This document shows positions 1 through 5,402 of a DNA stretch of 5,407 bases, one piece after another. Source of the stretch: Patescibacteria group bacterium (GTDB lineage Bacteria; Patescibacteria; Microgenomatia; Levybacterales; UBA12049). Where the stretch lies: positions 1 through 5,407 of the forward strand of contig JAMCTK010000030.1 in assembly GCA_023381035.1 (NCBI GenBank), in the 5' to 3' direction. The translations under genes and the position numbers were made by a program. The first letter of the stretch is position 1. Each line of letters opens with the position of its first letter. The notes under the pieces are model-generated. The model was not told where the DNA came from and made no database searches. It was given only the letters and a program-made list of their open reading frames with translations.

Positions 1-2008
1 TTCCCCAAAATTTAATATTTGGAAGAGTATCAAGATCGAGTCTGTCTACAAAGTTTTGTTCTTCTTTATTTAATTTATCAATATTCTTATACAAATTTTT
101 GTTAAATTCTTGTGGAACTATCTGCTTTAAAGTAATGGTTTCTGGGAAAGCTTCAAATGGTTTTACTGAGATAACATTCTTTTTTAAAAGTAGTTCAAAA
201 TTATTTTTAGCAAAACTCTCTAGTAGTTGGTCAATAACGCTGTTTAATTTATCCAGTAGTAAATATCTATTGACTGAAAGCTCTGTTAAAGTCCTTTTAC
301 TGAGCTGATAATCAATGGCTTTATTTAGGAATGCAACTTTATCGGACTTTTCAAGTAAGGGAAATCTTAGTTTTTTATCAAGCCATTGTAGTAACTCTTC
401 TTTTGTATAATTTCTATCTTCGTAACCTAAATTAAGCGAAAGTTGAGCTCCTTTAAGCCACTCATCATTGTCTTTAATATCTATTATTGCTCTTCCGTCA
501 TTATCATAGTGAATATCAAAATCAAACACATGGTTTTGCCTTGATAATTCAAATTCTTCACCAATCAAATCCTCAAAAGAAAGCTTTGTGTCCTCAAAAG
601 CCATAAGTGGCGCCTTTAGTTCTGTTTGTATTGCTTTCCCAACTTCGAGAGGATAGTCTTGTTTGTCTTGTTCACCACTAACAAAATCATATTTGCTGTA
701 CCCGTTATCTTCTAACCCTGAGATAATTTGTCCCGCAGCCTCATTAAAATTTCTTGCTGAAGCAAAAACATAACTTCTATTAAGTTCCTCAATTTCTTTT
801 TTGCGTGCATTAGGCATTCTTAAAATACGTCCAATAATTTGCTCCACGGCAATTTTTGCTCCCAGATTTGCAACAGAAACAAGGATATAGGCAAAGGAAC
901 AATCCCAGCCCTCTGCTAGGGCGCTCACTGTAATTATGTAGCGAATTTTGCATGTTCGACTGAATAGATTTATACCCTCAATTTCATTCTTTTCTGATGT
1001 TTTTATCGCAATTTCCTCTGGATCAATCTTCATCTCAAGCAAGAAGTCCTTAATTTGATCAACGGTTACGTTATTAGAAACCTTACTTTGAGGTTGAGCC
1101 TGTATTAATACAATTGGTCTAATATATTCATTTCCAAGTTTTTTAGCAGCTTTTTCCAGGTCTTTTTGTTTTCTAATACCTTCTTCAACAGATTTTTGCC
1201 ATTGAGTTGCACTTTCAAGAACAATAGGAATCTTTACCATTTCTTCGCTTTTAAGTTCTGAGGAATGGATATCTACTAAAATATTACTCCCAGCGCGAGG
1301 AGTAGCTGTATATTCGATAATAAAGCTCGGATTTAGCTCTTTAAGAAAATCAATTGATAATTGAGTTTGAGTTTTATGGCCTTCGTCAATAACTATTAAT
1401 GGTGAGCTTAATCTAACAACATTCGCCAAAGAATTAATTATTGTATTTTCGCTGTCTCGTTCTAGAAGCTCTGGTTCTCCAATATTTTGGAAATGGTCTA
1501 ATAACGCACCATTTTCTTGGTAGACCTTATATTTATTTTGAAGAGTTTTTTCTTTTCTGAATGCATCTAAACTTGAAATTATGATACAAAGATTATCCGC
1601 AACATCTTCTTTACGGATACTTAAAGCTTCCTCGTTAGAAAAAACTTTAACATTATTATCAAATGATTCATCAAGTATTCTCCTATGCCAGTCTTTTCGA
1701 TCTTTGAACTTCCTAATTGTTTGAGATTTTATTGCTTCAGAAGGAGTAAACCATATTACAATTCCATGATCTAATTTATTTTGCAAAGCAGCACTCATAA
1801 TTTTTTGTATTGCATGGCAACCAACTAAAGTTTTTCCTCCACCGGTTGGAATCTTCATGCAAACAAATGGCACTTCGCCAAAAAAGTCAGATTTATATGG
1901 TTCTTGGGTAATTCCCATGAAGGCATATTTAGGCCCAACTTTTCTTAACTCTTGTAAAAAGTTTTCTAATGTTTCTAATGCGGTATTTTGATATTTTTTT
2001 AGTTCCAT
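1..2008 (-). CDS. res: Type III restriction enzyme Res subunit (SF2 helicase/translocase), C-terminus beyond window
   Basis: Reverse-strand translation gives one uninterrupted frame from the ATG at 2008 to the left edge, about 669 residues with no stop. The protein is the ATP-dependent translocase and nuclease subunit that works in complex with Mod. Visible SF2 motifs are Walker A PTGGGKT (residues 54-60), the DEAD-box-type motif II VIDEGHKTQ with D208-E-G-H211, motif III TATPR (234-238), motif V SALAEGWD (362-369) and motif VI QIIGRILR (390-397). The visible end, around FVDRLDLDTLPNIKFWG, resembles the stretch that precedes the PD-(D/E)XK nuclease in this family. That nuclease domain is therefore expected just outside the window. 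EcoP1I/EcoP15I-type Res proteins are about 970 residues, so roughly two thirds is seen. The start fits the family N-terminus (MELKKYQNTALETL). It lies 3 nt after the mod stop, with only a weak AAAGG (2020-2024) 11 nt upstream, which suggests translational coupling to mod. There is no sign of frameshift or decay in the visible part. Confidence 0.95.
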   Translation of the reverse strand, partial: MELKKYQNTALETLENFLQELRKVGPKYAFMGITQEPYKSDFFGEVPFVCMKIPTGGGKTLVGCHAIQKIMSAALQNKLDHGIVIWFTPSEAIKSQTIRKFKDRKDWHRRILDESFDNNVKVFSNEEALSIRKEDVADNLCIIISSLDAFRKEKTLQNKYKVYQENGALLDHFQNIGEPELLERDSENTIINSLANVVRLSSPLIVIDEGHKTQTQLSIDFLKELNPSFIIEYTATPRAGSNILVDIHSSELKSEEMVKIPIVLESATQWQKSVEEGIRKQKDLEKAAKKLGNEYIRPIVLIQAQPQSKVSNNVTVDQIKDFLLEMKIDPEEIAIKTSEKNEIEGINLFSRTCKIRYIITVSALAEGWDCSFAYILVSVANLGAKIAVEQIIGRILRMPNARKKEIEELNRSYVFASARNFNEAAGQIISGLEDNGYSKYDFVSGEQDKQDYPLEVGKAIQTELKAPLMAFEDTKLSFEDLIGEEFELSRQNHVFDFDIHYDNDGRAIIDIKDNDEWLKGAQLSLNLGYEDRNYTKEELLQWLDKKLRFPLLEKSDKVAFLNKAIDYQLSKRTLTELSVNRYLLLDKLNSVIDQLLESFAKNNFELLLKKNVISVKPFEAFPETITLKQIVPQEFNKNLYKNIDKLNKEEQNFVDRLDLDTLPNIKFWG

Positions 2009-2011
2009 TAT

Positions 2012-3580
2012 TTAATAAACCTTTACTTCATAAGGAATTTGTTTAAATACAATGTTGTACTCAAAAAGCAAATCCTCATCAATTAGGCATCTATCAGCAT
2101 AAACTACCTTTTTCTTTCCGCCTTTTTCAAGATTTTTTAGGAATGACTTGCTTAAAGCGTTTTTACCCTTTTCCTTATAAATCAAATAATATTCTATATC
2201 TTCTAATTCTCCAACATAGTTACCTTTGATCTTTTTTGGATCTATATTTGTTTGTGTTTCGGTAAAGTATATATAAGTTGCAAACTGATTATAACTACAT
2301 TCATCCTCAATTTGCCCTTTTTCGTTAAATAATGGTTTGTCTAGCTCACAATATTCGAAGCCATCCTTATAGCTGTACTTATCTATTGACTGTTTCACTC
2401 TGTCTGCTGTTATGTCTTTGGCAACATTGTCCTCTAACTCGATTAGAATAAATTTTCTATTACCGCCGTCTTCATTATTTAAATCTAAAATAGCATGGCC
2501 TGTTGTTCCTGATCCTGCAAAGGAGTCAAGAATAATTGAATCTTGATCTGTAGCTAAACGAGCTATCTTTTTTAATAATTCTATTGGTTTAGGGGTTTCA
2601 AAAGTAAGGTTAGTATCTTTTAATAAATTGTTAATCTCTTTTTTAGCTCTTTCATTATCACCGACCTCATCCCTAAACCATAAAGTTACCGGGACAGTTC
2701 CATCTCTCACTTCAGATAAAAATCTCTTAATTGAGGGGACGCTATTTCCGTTTTCTCCGAACCAAATTCTATTATCCTTTACTAATTCCTCAAATTTTTC
2801 TTTTGTGACTCGCCAACATGACCTATATGGAGGGCTAACAACTCTTCCCGATGGGGTTGTAATTGGATAATCGGTTACTTTATTGTAGGTTTTAACAGAA
2901 AGATCACTAGATTTCCAGGGTCCTCTAGGATCATTATCTCGATTTGTATATCGGGCATTCATTTCATCTGTGCGTGGAAGAAGTTTTCTAACCCAACCAG
3001 TTTTTTCGTTTCCTTTATTTTTATGCTTTGCGTAAACTACTATGAAGTCGTGCATATCTGAAAAGTATTTTGCATCGTTTTGAGGACTATATTTTTTTTG
3101 CCAAATAATATTAGATACAAAATTTTCTTCTCCAAATATTTCATCCATTATTTGTTTTAAATTACAGTGTTCATTGTCATCAATTGAAACAAAAATAGCT
3201 CCATCTTCTGCAAGTAGATCTCTTAAAAGTTTTAAACGGGGATACATCATGCAAAGCCATTTATCGTGACGAGTAAGATCTTCTGATTCTCGTCCAACTA
3301 CTTTACCCAACCACTGTTTAATCTTTGGAGAATTTACTCTATCGTTATAAACCCAGCTTTCATTGCCTGTGTTGTACGGTGGATCAATATAAATGCACTT
3401 AATTTTGCCATAATAAAAAGGCATTAATGCCTTAAGTGCCTCAAGATTATCTCCATGAATAATAAGATTTTGTGAATCTTTTCCAACAGAAGTAGACTCA
3501 ACTTTTCTTAAAAGTCGAAATGGGACTTTCTTATCATGATTAACTACTGCATCTTTTCCAATCCAATTTAATACTGGCAT
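2012..3580 (-). CDS. mod: Type III restriction-modification Mod subunit (N6-adenine DNA methyltransferase)
   Basis: A 522-residue SAM-dependent methyltransferase that recognises the target and methylates adenine. It protects host DNA alone and directs Res for cleavage. Catalytic motif IV is DPPYNTGN (D66-P-P-Y69), and SAM-binding motif I is FAGSGTTGHAIL (354-365). Motif IV preceding motif I is the beta-class order, with the target-recognition region between them (about 160-330). The N-terminus (MPVLNWIGKDAVVNHD) and the HGDNLEALKAL segment (42-52) are typical of type III Mod proteins, so the ATG at 3580 is well supported; an in-frame TGA sits only 6 nt upstream. The protein is somewhat shorter than EcoP15I Mod (about 644 residues). 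No Shine-Dalgarno site precedes it. A -10-like box lies 6 nt upstream instead. It is followed directly by res (3-nt gap), forming a mod-res operon. I saw no simple-sequence repeats of the kind that cause phase-variable mod expression. Confidence 0.97.
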   Translation of the reverse strand: MPVLNWIGKDAVVNHDKKVPFRLLRKVESTSVGKDSQNLIIHGDNLEALKALMPFYYGKIKCIYIDPPYNTGNESWVYNDRVNSPKIKQWLGKVVGRESEDLTRHDKWLCMMYPRLKLLRDLLAEDGAIFVSIDDNEHCNLKQIMDEIFGEENFVSNIIWQKKYSPQNDAKYFSDMHDFIVVYAKHKNKGNEKTGWVRKLLPRTDEMNARYTNRDNDPRGPWKSSDLSVKTYNKVTDYPITTPSGRVVSPPYRSCWRVTKEKFEELVKDNRIWFGENGNSVPSIKRFLSEVRDGTVPVTLWFRDEVGDNERAKKEINNLLKDTNLTFETPKPIELLKKIARLATDQDSIILDSFAGSGTTGHAILDLNNEDGGNRKFILIELEDNVAKDITADRVKQSIDKYSYKDGFEYCELDKPLFNEKGQIEDECSYNQFATYIYFTETQTNIDPKKIKGNYVGELEDIEYYLIYKEKGKNALSKSFLKNLEKGGKKKVVYADRCLIDEDLLFEYNIVFKQIPYEVKVY

Positions 3581-3586
3581 GAGTCA

Positions 3587-3595
3587 ATTTTAGCA
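3587..3595 (-). promoter_or_regulatory. Extended -10 promoter element abutting mod start
   Basis: Read on the minus strand this is TGC-TAAAAT, an extended -10 (TGn plus a hexamer one mismatch from TATAAT). It is followed by exactly 6 nt and then the mod ATG. The expected transcription start, about 7 nt after the hexamer, falls on the start codon, predicting a leaderless mod-res mRNA. The candidate -35 is poor, as is common for extended -10 promoters. Mod may therefore have its own promoter rather than depend on read-through from the upstream 76-residue gene. Predicted from sequence alone. Confidence 0.5.
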
Positions 3596-3642
3596 AACAT
3601 ATAATTTATAAGATAGGTAGAAAAGGTTTAGAGTAGATCTAA

Positions 3643-3873
3643 CTAAACTAGTTTAATCTCTCTTTCCTTTAAAAGCATTAAAGCTACAGACTGCATTTCA
3701 GAGGCTAGCTTATCAATCTCTTCATCGCTTAAATTTATTTGTGTGGTTTTCGTTCCTTTTTTAATGTATTCAACGGCTATTGAATGATCTCTATAAACAG
3801 TTTGAAGGGTCTCGTTATTAATCGCTTTTAACTGTTTTTTGATCTCATCAGAGATTTTCTGAATGTCGTTCAT
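3643..3873 (-). CDS. Small hypothetical protein upstream of mod
   Basis: A 76-residue protein I do not recognise. It is rich in charged residues (Lys, Glu, Asp), has no membrane segment, signal peptide or cysteine, and looks largely helical. The N-terminal third (NDIQKISDEIKKQLKAIN) and the C-terminal third (SDEEIDKLASEMQSVALMLL) are likely amphipathic helices around a short polar, possibly beta, section (VEYIKKGTKTTQINL). It lies in the same direction as mod-res, 62 bp upstream, and diverges from the HTH regulator gene. A perfect TATAAT lies 6 nt ahead of its ATG, with no Shine-Dalgarno site, so it is probably translated from a leaderless transcript. Its position suggests a co-regulated accessory or regulatory partner of the RM locus, but no function can be assigned. 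The dedicated promoter and coding-like composition make a real gene likely. Confidence 0.72.
   Translation of the reverse strand: MNDIQKISDEIKKQLKAINNETLQTVYRDHSIAVEYIKKGTKTTQINLSDEEIDKLASEMQSVALMLLKEREIKLV
3644..3655. repeat. 12-bp perfect palindrome at the end of the 76-aa gene
   Basis: TAAACTAGTTTA is self-complementary over 12 bp and overlaps the last codons and stop of the small gene, about 50 bp upstream of the predicted mod promoter. It has no U-run after it and no loop, so it is not a standard terminator. It could be a protein-binding site affecting mod transcription, or chance in AT-rich DNA. Confidence 0.3.
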
Positions 3874-3879
3874 AGATAG

Positions 3880-3885
3880 ATTATA
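3880..3885 (-). promoter_or_regulatory. -10 box (TATAAT) of the small hypothetical gene
   Basis: A perfect TATAAT on the minus strand, 6 nt (CTATCT) ahead of the ATG at 3873. This places transcription initiation at or next to the start codon. There is no convincing -35 at 16-18 nt and no TG extension, so activation by a bound regulator is possible. It is back-to-back with the promoter of the HTH gene inside the 57-bp divergent region. Confidence 0.55.
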
Positions 3886-3886
3886 G

Positions 3887-3908
3887 CCTAATTTATGAAC
3901 TTAGGTTC
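3887..3908. promoter_or_regulatory. Inverted repeats between divergent promoters: candidate operator
   Basis: Two overlapping inverted repeats lie between the two -10 boxes. One is CCTAA (3887-3891) with TTAGG (3901-3905) across 9 nt. The other is GAAC (3897-3900) with GTTC (3905-3908) across 4 nt. A further ATGT/ACAT pair (3913-3916 and 3927-3930) flanks the regulator's own -10. Small XRE proteins bind such short dyads as dimers, and this one sits where binding could affect both genes. The arms are short and the DNA is AT-rich, so this is a candidate only. Confidence 0.35.
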
Positions 3909-3913
3909 TAAAA

Positions 3914-3922
3914 TGTTATAAT
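3914..3922 (+). promoter_or_regulatory. Extended -10 promoter of the HTH regulator gene
   Basis: TGT-TATAAT is a perfect extended -10, ending 8 nt before the ATG at 3931. The start of transcription should fall within about 0-2 nt of the ATG. No Shine-Dalgarno sequence exists between them, so the mRNA is predicted to be leaderless or nearly so. The -35 region (around TTATGA) is weak and overlaps the candidate operator. Confidence 0.6.
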
Positions 3923-3930
3923 ATCTACAT

Positions 3931-4137
3931 ATGGATAGTCCAAAAGACTTAAAAAAACTAGGTCGTACACTAAAAGAAGCTAGAGAAAAAAAGAAAATGA
4001 CTCAAGCTGAAGTAGCAGAAAAAGCAGGTATGAATACTAATTACTATGCTGTTATTGAGCGTGGGGAAATTAATCCTTCTTACGAAACCCTAAAAAAGAT
4101 TGCTGAAGCTTTAGGCATTAAATCATTAACTTTTTAA
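3931..4137 (+). CDS. XRE/Cro-family HTH transcriptional regulator (possible RM controller)
   Basis: A 68-residue protein consisting almost wholly of one HTH_3/XRE domain (about residues 8-64). The helix-turn-helix comprises TQAEVAEKAG (24-33) followed by the recognition helix NTNYYAVIERG (35-45). The trailing INPSYETLKKIAEALGI is the classic end of this fold. Such small proteins bind DNA as homodimers. Size and position recall the C (controller) proteins that time expression of some type II RM systems. Here the gene diverges from the 76-aa gene and mod-res, and the intergenic region holds short inverted repeats. Autoregulation and control of the divergent operon are inference; XRE genes are also common in mobile elements. 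It is the only plus-strand gene in the window, and its stop overlaps the PLD gene's stop by 4 bp, tail to tail. Confidence 0.9.
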   Translation: MDSPKDLKKLGRTLKEAREKKKMTQAEVAEKAGMNTNYYAVIERGEINPSYETLKKIAEALGIKSLTF

Positions 4138-4586
4138 ATAAACTTCTCTAATTTTAGAAACTTAAACATCCGTATTGTTAATTCTTCACTGCCTATCCTT
4201 CTCATAATTTCGCGACTATGTGTCTGAGATAAAATATTTAGGCTTCCTTCCCAAAGTACTTTTCGATCAATAATAGCCAGTTTCCTATGGTGATTTCCTA
4301 CACACAATAAAACTTGTATTCCCAAGGTCTCGCAATGGCTTATTTCAGCTTCTGATTGTACTTCCATGCCTTCATAGTGCTCCTTTGGATCACGGGTAAT
4401 AATATAAATTTTGACATTGCGTTTAAGTAATTTTTGAAAAATACGATCAAACGTTCTCATCCTTTCAGAAGTAATATAGGGGCTTTCAATAACTACCTCA
4501 TTAGTACAATTTTCAAGATCGCGCAGGAACGTTTGATAAAATGTCTTTTCATCAAAAAGCTGGGAGTTGAGCAGACTTGAGCTCAT
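4134..4586 (-). CDS. Single-domain phospholipase D-like (HKD) protein, possible nuclease
   Basis: 150 residues with one PLD-superfamily domain (PLDc_2 type). The signature HxKxxxxD is HRKLAIID (H100, K102, D107), followed by the family's GSLN (114-117) and a downstream acidic residue (E126 in SREIMRR). Upstream, VVIESPYIT (31-39) and VKIYIITR (58-65) fit the family's beta strands. Single-HKD proteins such as Nuc and BfiI dimerise to form one active site and hydrolyse phosphodiester bonds in DNA, so a nuclease is the best reading. No signal peptide is visible, so it should be cytoplasmic. Its start overlaps the upstream ORF's stop (ATGA) and has a strong Shine-Dalgarno site, so the two are probably co-translated. 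Adjacency to a type III RM locus and an XRE gene suggests a defence or mobile-island role. Substrate and partner cannot be read from sequence. Confidence 0.85.
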   Translation of the reverse strand: MSSSLLNSQLFDEKTFYQTFLRDLENCTNEVVIESPYITSERMRTFDRIFQKLLKRNVKIYIITRDPKEHYEGMEVQSEAEISHCETLGIQVLLCVGNHHRKLAIIDRKVLWEGSLNILSQTHSREIMRRIGSEELTIRMFKFLKLEKFI

Positions 4587-4816
4587 TTTTCTTCCTCCAG
4601 TGCTTGATAGATCTCCATTAACTTGCTAAACTGAGTCAAGATTTGATCGCAAAGGGGTCTAAACCAATTTGCATCACCCGCTCCAGACGGGGCAGTGTCA
4701 CCAGAAAAGTCTTTTTTGCTGCTTTTAACCTCAATATAGCGGTTCAAAGTAACTTCGTATTTCTTCATAAACTTATGGCTAACTAAATTTCGAAGACACG
4801 GGAATCGAACTTTCAT
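4583..4816 (-). CDS. Short unrecognised ORF translationally coupled to the PLD gene
   Basis: 77 residues from the ATG at 4816, or 61 from the internal ATG at 4768 (MKKYEVTLNRY). I do not recognise it. The first 10 residues (MKVRFPCLRN) are encoded by the tRNA-like 3' fragment, which makes the upstream start doubtful. An AGAGG there directly abuts the ATG, too close for a normal ribosome site, and neither start has a well-spaced one. The rest has a basic strand-like section (RYIEVKSSKKDF), a Gly/Ala/Ser-rich turn (APSGAGDANW) and a C-terminal helix (LCDQILTQFSKLMEIYQALEEEK). The stop overlaps the PLD start as ATGA, supporting a real two-gene unit. It may be an accessory subunit of the PLD protein, or a remnant or chimera formed at an integration junction. 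Function unknown. Confidence 0.5.
   Translation of the reverse strand: MKVRFPCLRNLVSHKFMKKYEVTLNRYIEVKSSKKDFSGDTAPSGAGDANWFRPLCDQILTQFSKLMEIYQALEEEK
4594..4598 (-). promoter_or_regulatory. Strong Shine-Dalgarno site of the PLD gene
   Basis: GGAGG on the minus strand, 7 nt ahead of the ATG at 4586 and inside the last codons of the upstream ORF. It fixes the PLD start and contrasts with the genes that lack such a site and carry a -10 box next to their ATG. Confidence 0.7.
4790..4810 (-). other. tRNA 3'-end-like fragment, possible attachment-site scar
   Basis: On the minus strand this 21-nt stretch reads like the T-loop (GTTCGATTCC), the 3' T-stem strand (CCCGT), a 7-nt 3' acceptor strand (GTCTTCG) and discriminator A of a tRNA, with no encoded CCA. 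The matching 5' T-stem (expected ACGGG) is replaced by GAAAG, and no 5' acceptor strand (CGAAGAC-like) occurs upstream. It is therefore not a working tRNA gene. Tyrosine-recombinase elements commonly integrate at tRNA 3' ends and leave such a partial copy at one boundary. The fragment lies exactly between the membrane-protein gene and the PLD/XRE/RM cluster. Chance or a degenerate tRNA are alternatives. Confidence 0.4.
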
Positions 4817-4826
4817 CCTCTTTGTA

Positions 4827-4841
4827 AGCTATTCAGCTATT
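4827..4841. repeat. 7-bp tandem direct repeat at the membrane-gene end
   Basis: AGCTATT occurs twice, separated by one base, across the stop codon of the membrane-protein gene and next to the tRNA-like fragment. It could be a D-arm-like remnant of the same tRNA, part of a recombination site, or simple chance. Confidence 0.25.
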
Positions 4842-5360
4842 TAAATAAGTGGTTATTTCTGGGGCAAATCCAATATAGGGATTATTCTGATGAATTAAGT
4901 TTAATATTTTTTTGACATCTGAAGTTTTAAATTGATTTATAGGTAGTTGGGTAATGCTTTGATCTTCATTGATAAAAGCTAGATGTTGAATACCTACTGG
5001 CATAATTGTGTTTTTCATATAAAGTAAACTTGTGGTTTTTACAAACCCAATGCTTTTTGTCTTCGATAAGTCAATTGTCTTTTTTACCCAAGAACCGCGC
5101 AAGTTAGGCGTCAGTAATGTTAAGCTATTTTTGTTTATTGAGATATTTTTTCTGTTTTGCATAATACAAAGAAATATAAAATAACCGCTAAAAATCAGTC
5201 CTAATAATAGAAGAATTAGTCCAACTAGTTGAGTTTGTGAATGTTGAGCAAATATTAGACCAATAATAATAATAGGGGAACCAAATACAAGTAAAAATAT
5301 GGTATATGCAAAAATTTCTCTACCTCTTAAGCCTAAAGTGATTTTATCTGTTTTTTCCAT
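4833..5360 (-). CDS. Two-helix membrane protein with soluble C-terminal domain
   Basis: 175 residues, not identified by name. After a short basic N-terminus come two hydrophobic helices (about 16-38, IFAYTIFLLVFGSPIIIIGL, and 44-67, QLVGLILLLLGLIFSGYFIF) joined by a short polar loop (QHSQT). NRK follows the second. The positive charges on both outer sides predict a hairpin with both ends in the cytoplasm. The remaining 100 or so residues alternate beta-like strands (NISINKNSLTLLTP, SWVKKTIDLSKTKSIGFV, LAFINEDQSITQLPINQF) and end in a helix (SDVKKILNLIHQN), resembling bacterial PH-like membrane-associated domains. That similarity is by pattern only. It has its own promoter, and its stop lies just before the tRNA-like fragment. 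It is probably core-genome sequence flanking the island and unrelated to restriction. Confidence 0.8.
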   Translation of the reverse strand: MEKTDKITLGLRGREIFAYTIFLLVFGSPIIIIGLIFAQHSQTQLVGLILLLLGLIFSGYFIFLCIMQNRKNISINKNSLTLLTPNLRGSWVKKTIDLSKTKSIGFVKTTSLLYMKNTIMPVGIQHLAFINEDQSITQLPINQFKTSDVKKILNLIHQNNPYIGFAPEITTYLNS

Positions 5361-5373
5361 AATGATTGAATTT

Positions 5374-5402
5374 ATTATTACAATAAAAATATTAAATTAC
5401 AA
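5374..5402 (-). promoter_or_regulatory. Promoter of the membrane-protein gene
   Basis: On the minus strand TTGTAA (5402-5397), a 17-nt spacer and AATAAT (5379-5374) preceded by TGT form a plausible sigma-70-type promoter with an extended -10. The hexamer ends 13 nt before the ATG at 5360, predicting a leader of only about 6 nt and leaving no Shine-Dalgarno site. The AT-rich context lowers confidence in the exact register. Confidence 0.45.

Noticed and set aside
99..308. Plus-strand open frame of 69 codons
   Set aside because: It lies antisense inside the clearly coding res frame, is Ser/Phe-rich low-complexity, and has no ribosome site or promoter.
2628..2870. Plus-strand open frame of 80 codons
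   Set aside because: It is the antisense shadow of the mod target-recognition region, and the mod frame is unambiguous.
2012..3642. Phase-variable simple repeats in or before mod
   Set aside because: Some type III mod genes carry tandem tetra- or pentanucleotide repeats. I looked through the gene and its upstream region and saw none beyond short homopolymers.
4120..4160. Bidirectional terminator between the convergent regulator and PLD genes
   Set aside because: The stops overlap by 4 bp, and no GC-rich hairpin is visible beside the short T and A runs.
4790..4845. Complete tRNA gene on the minus strand (a TTACAAA anticodon-loop-like stretch and AGCT...AGCT D-arm-like stretch are present)
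   Set aside because: The 5' acceptor strand, a pairing T-stem and a 5-bp anticodon stem are all missing, and the proposed D-arm overlaps the end of the membrane-protein gene.
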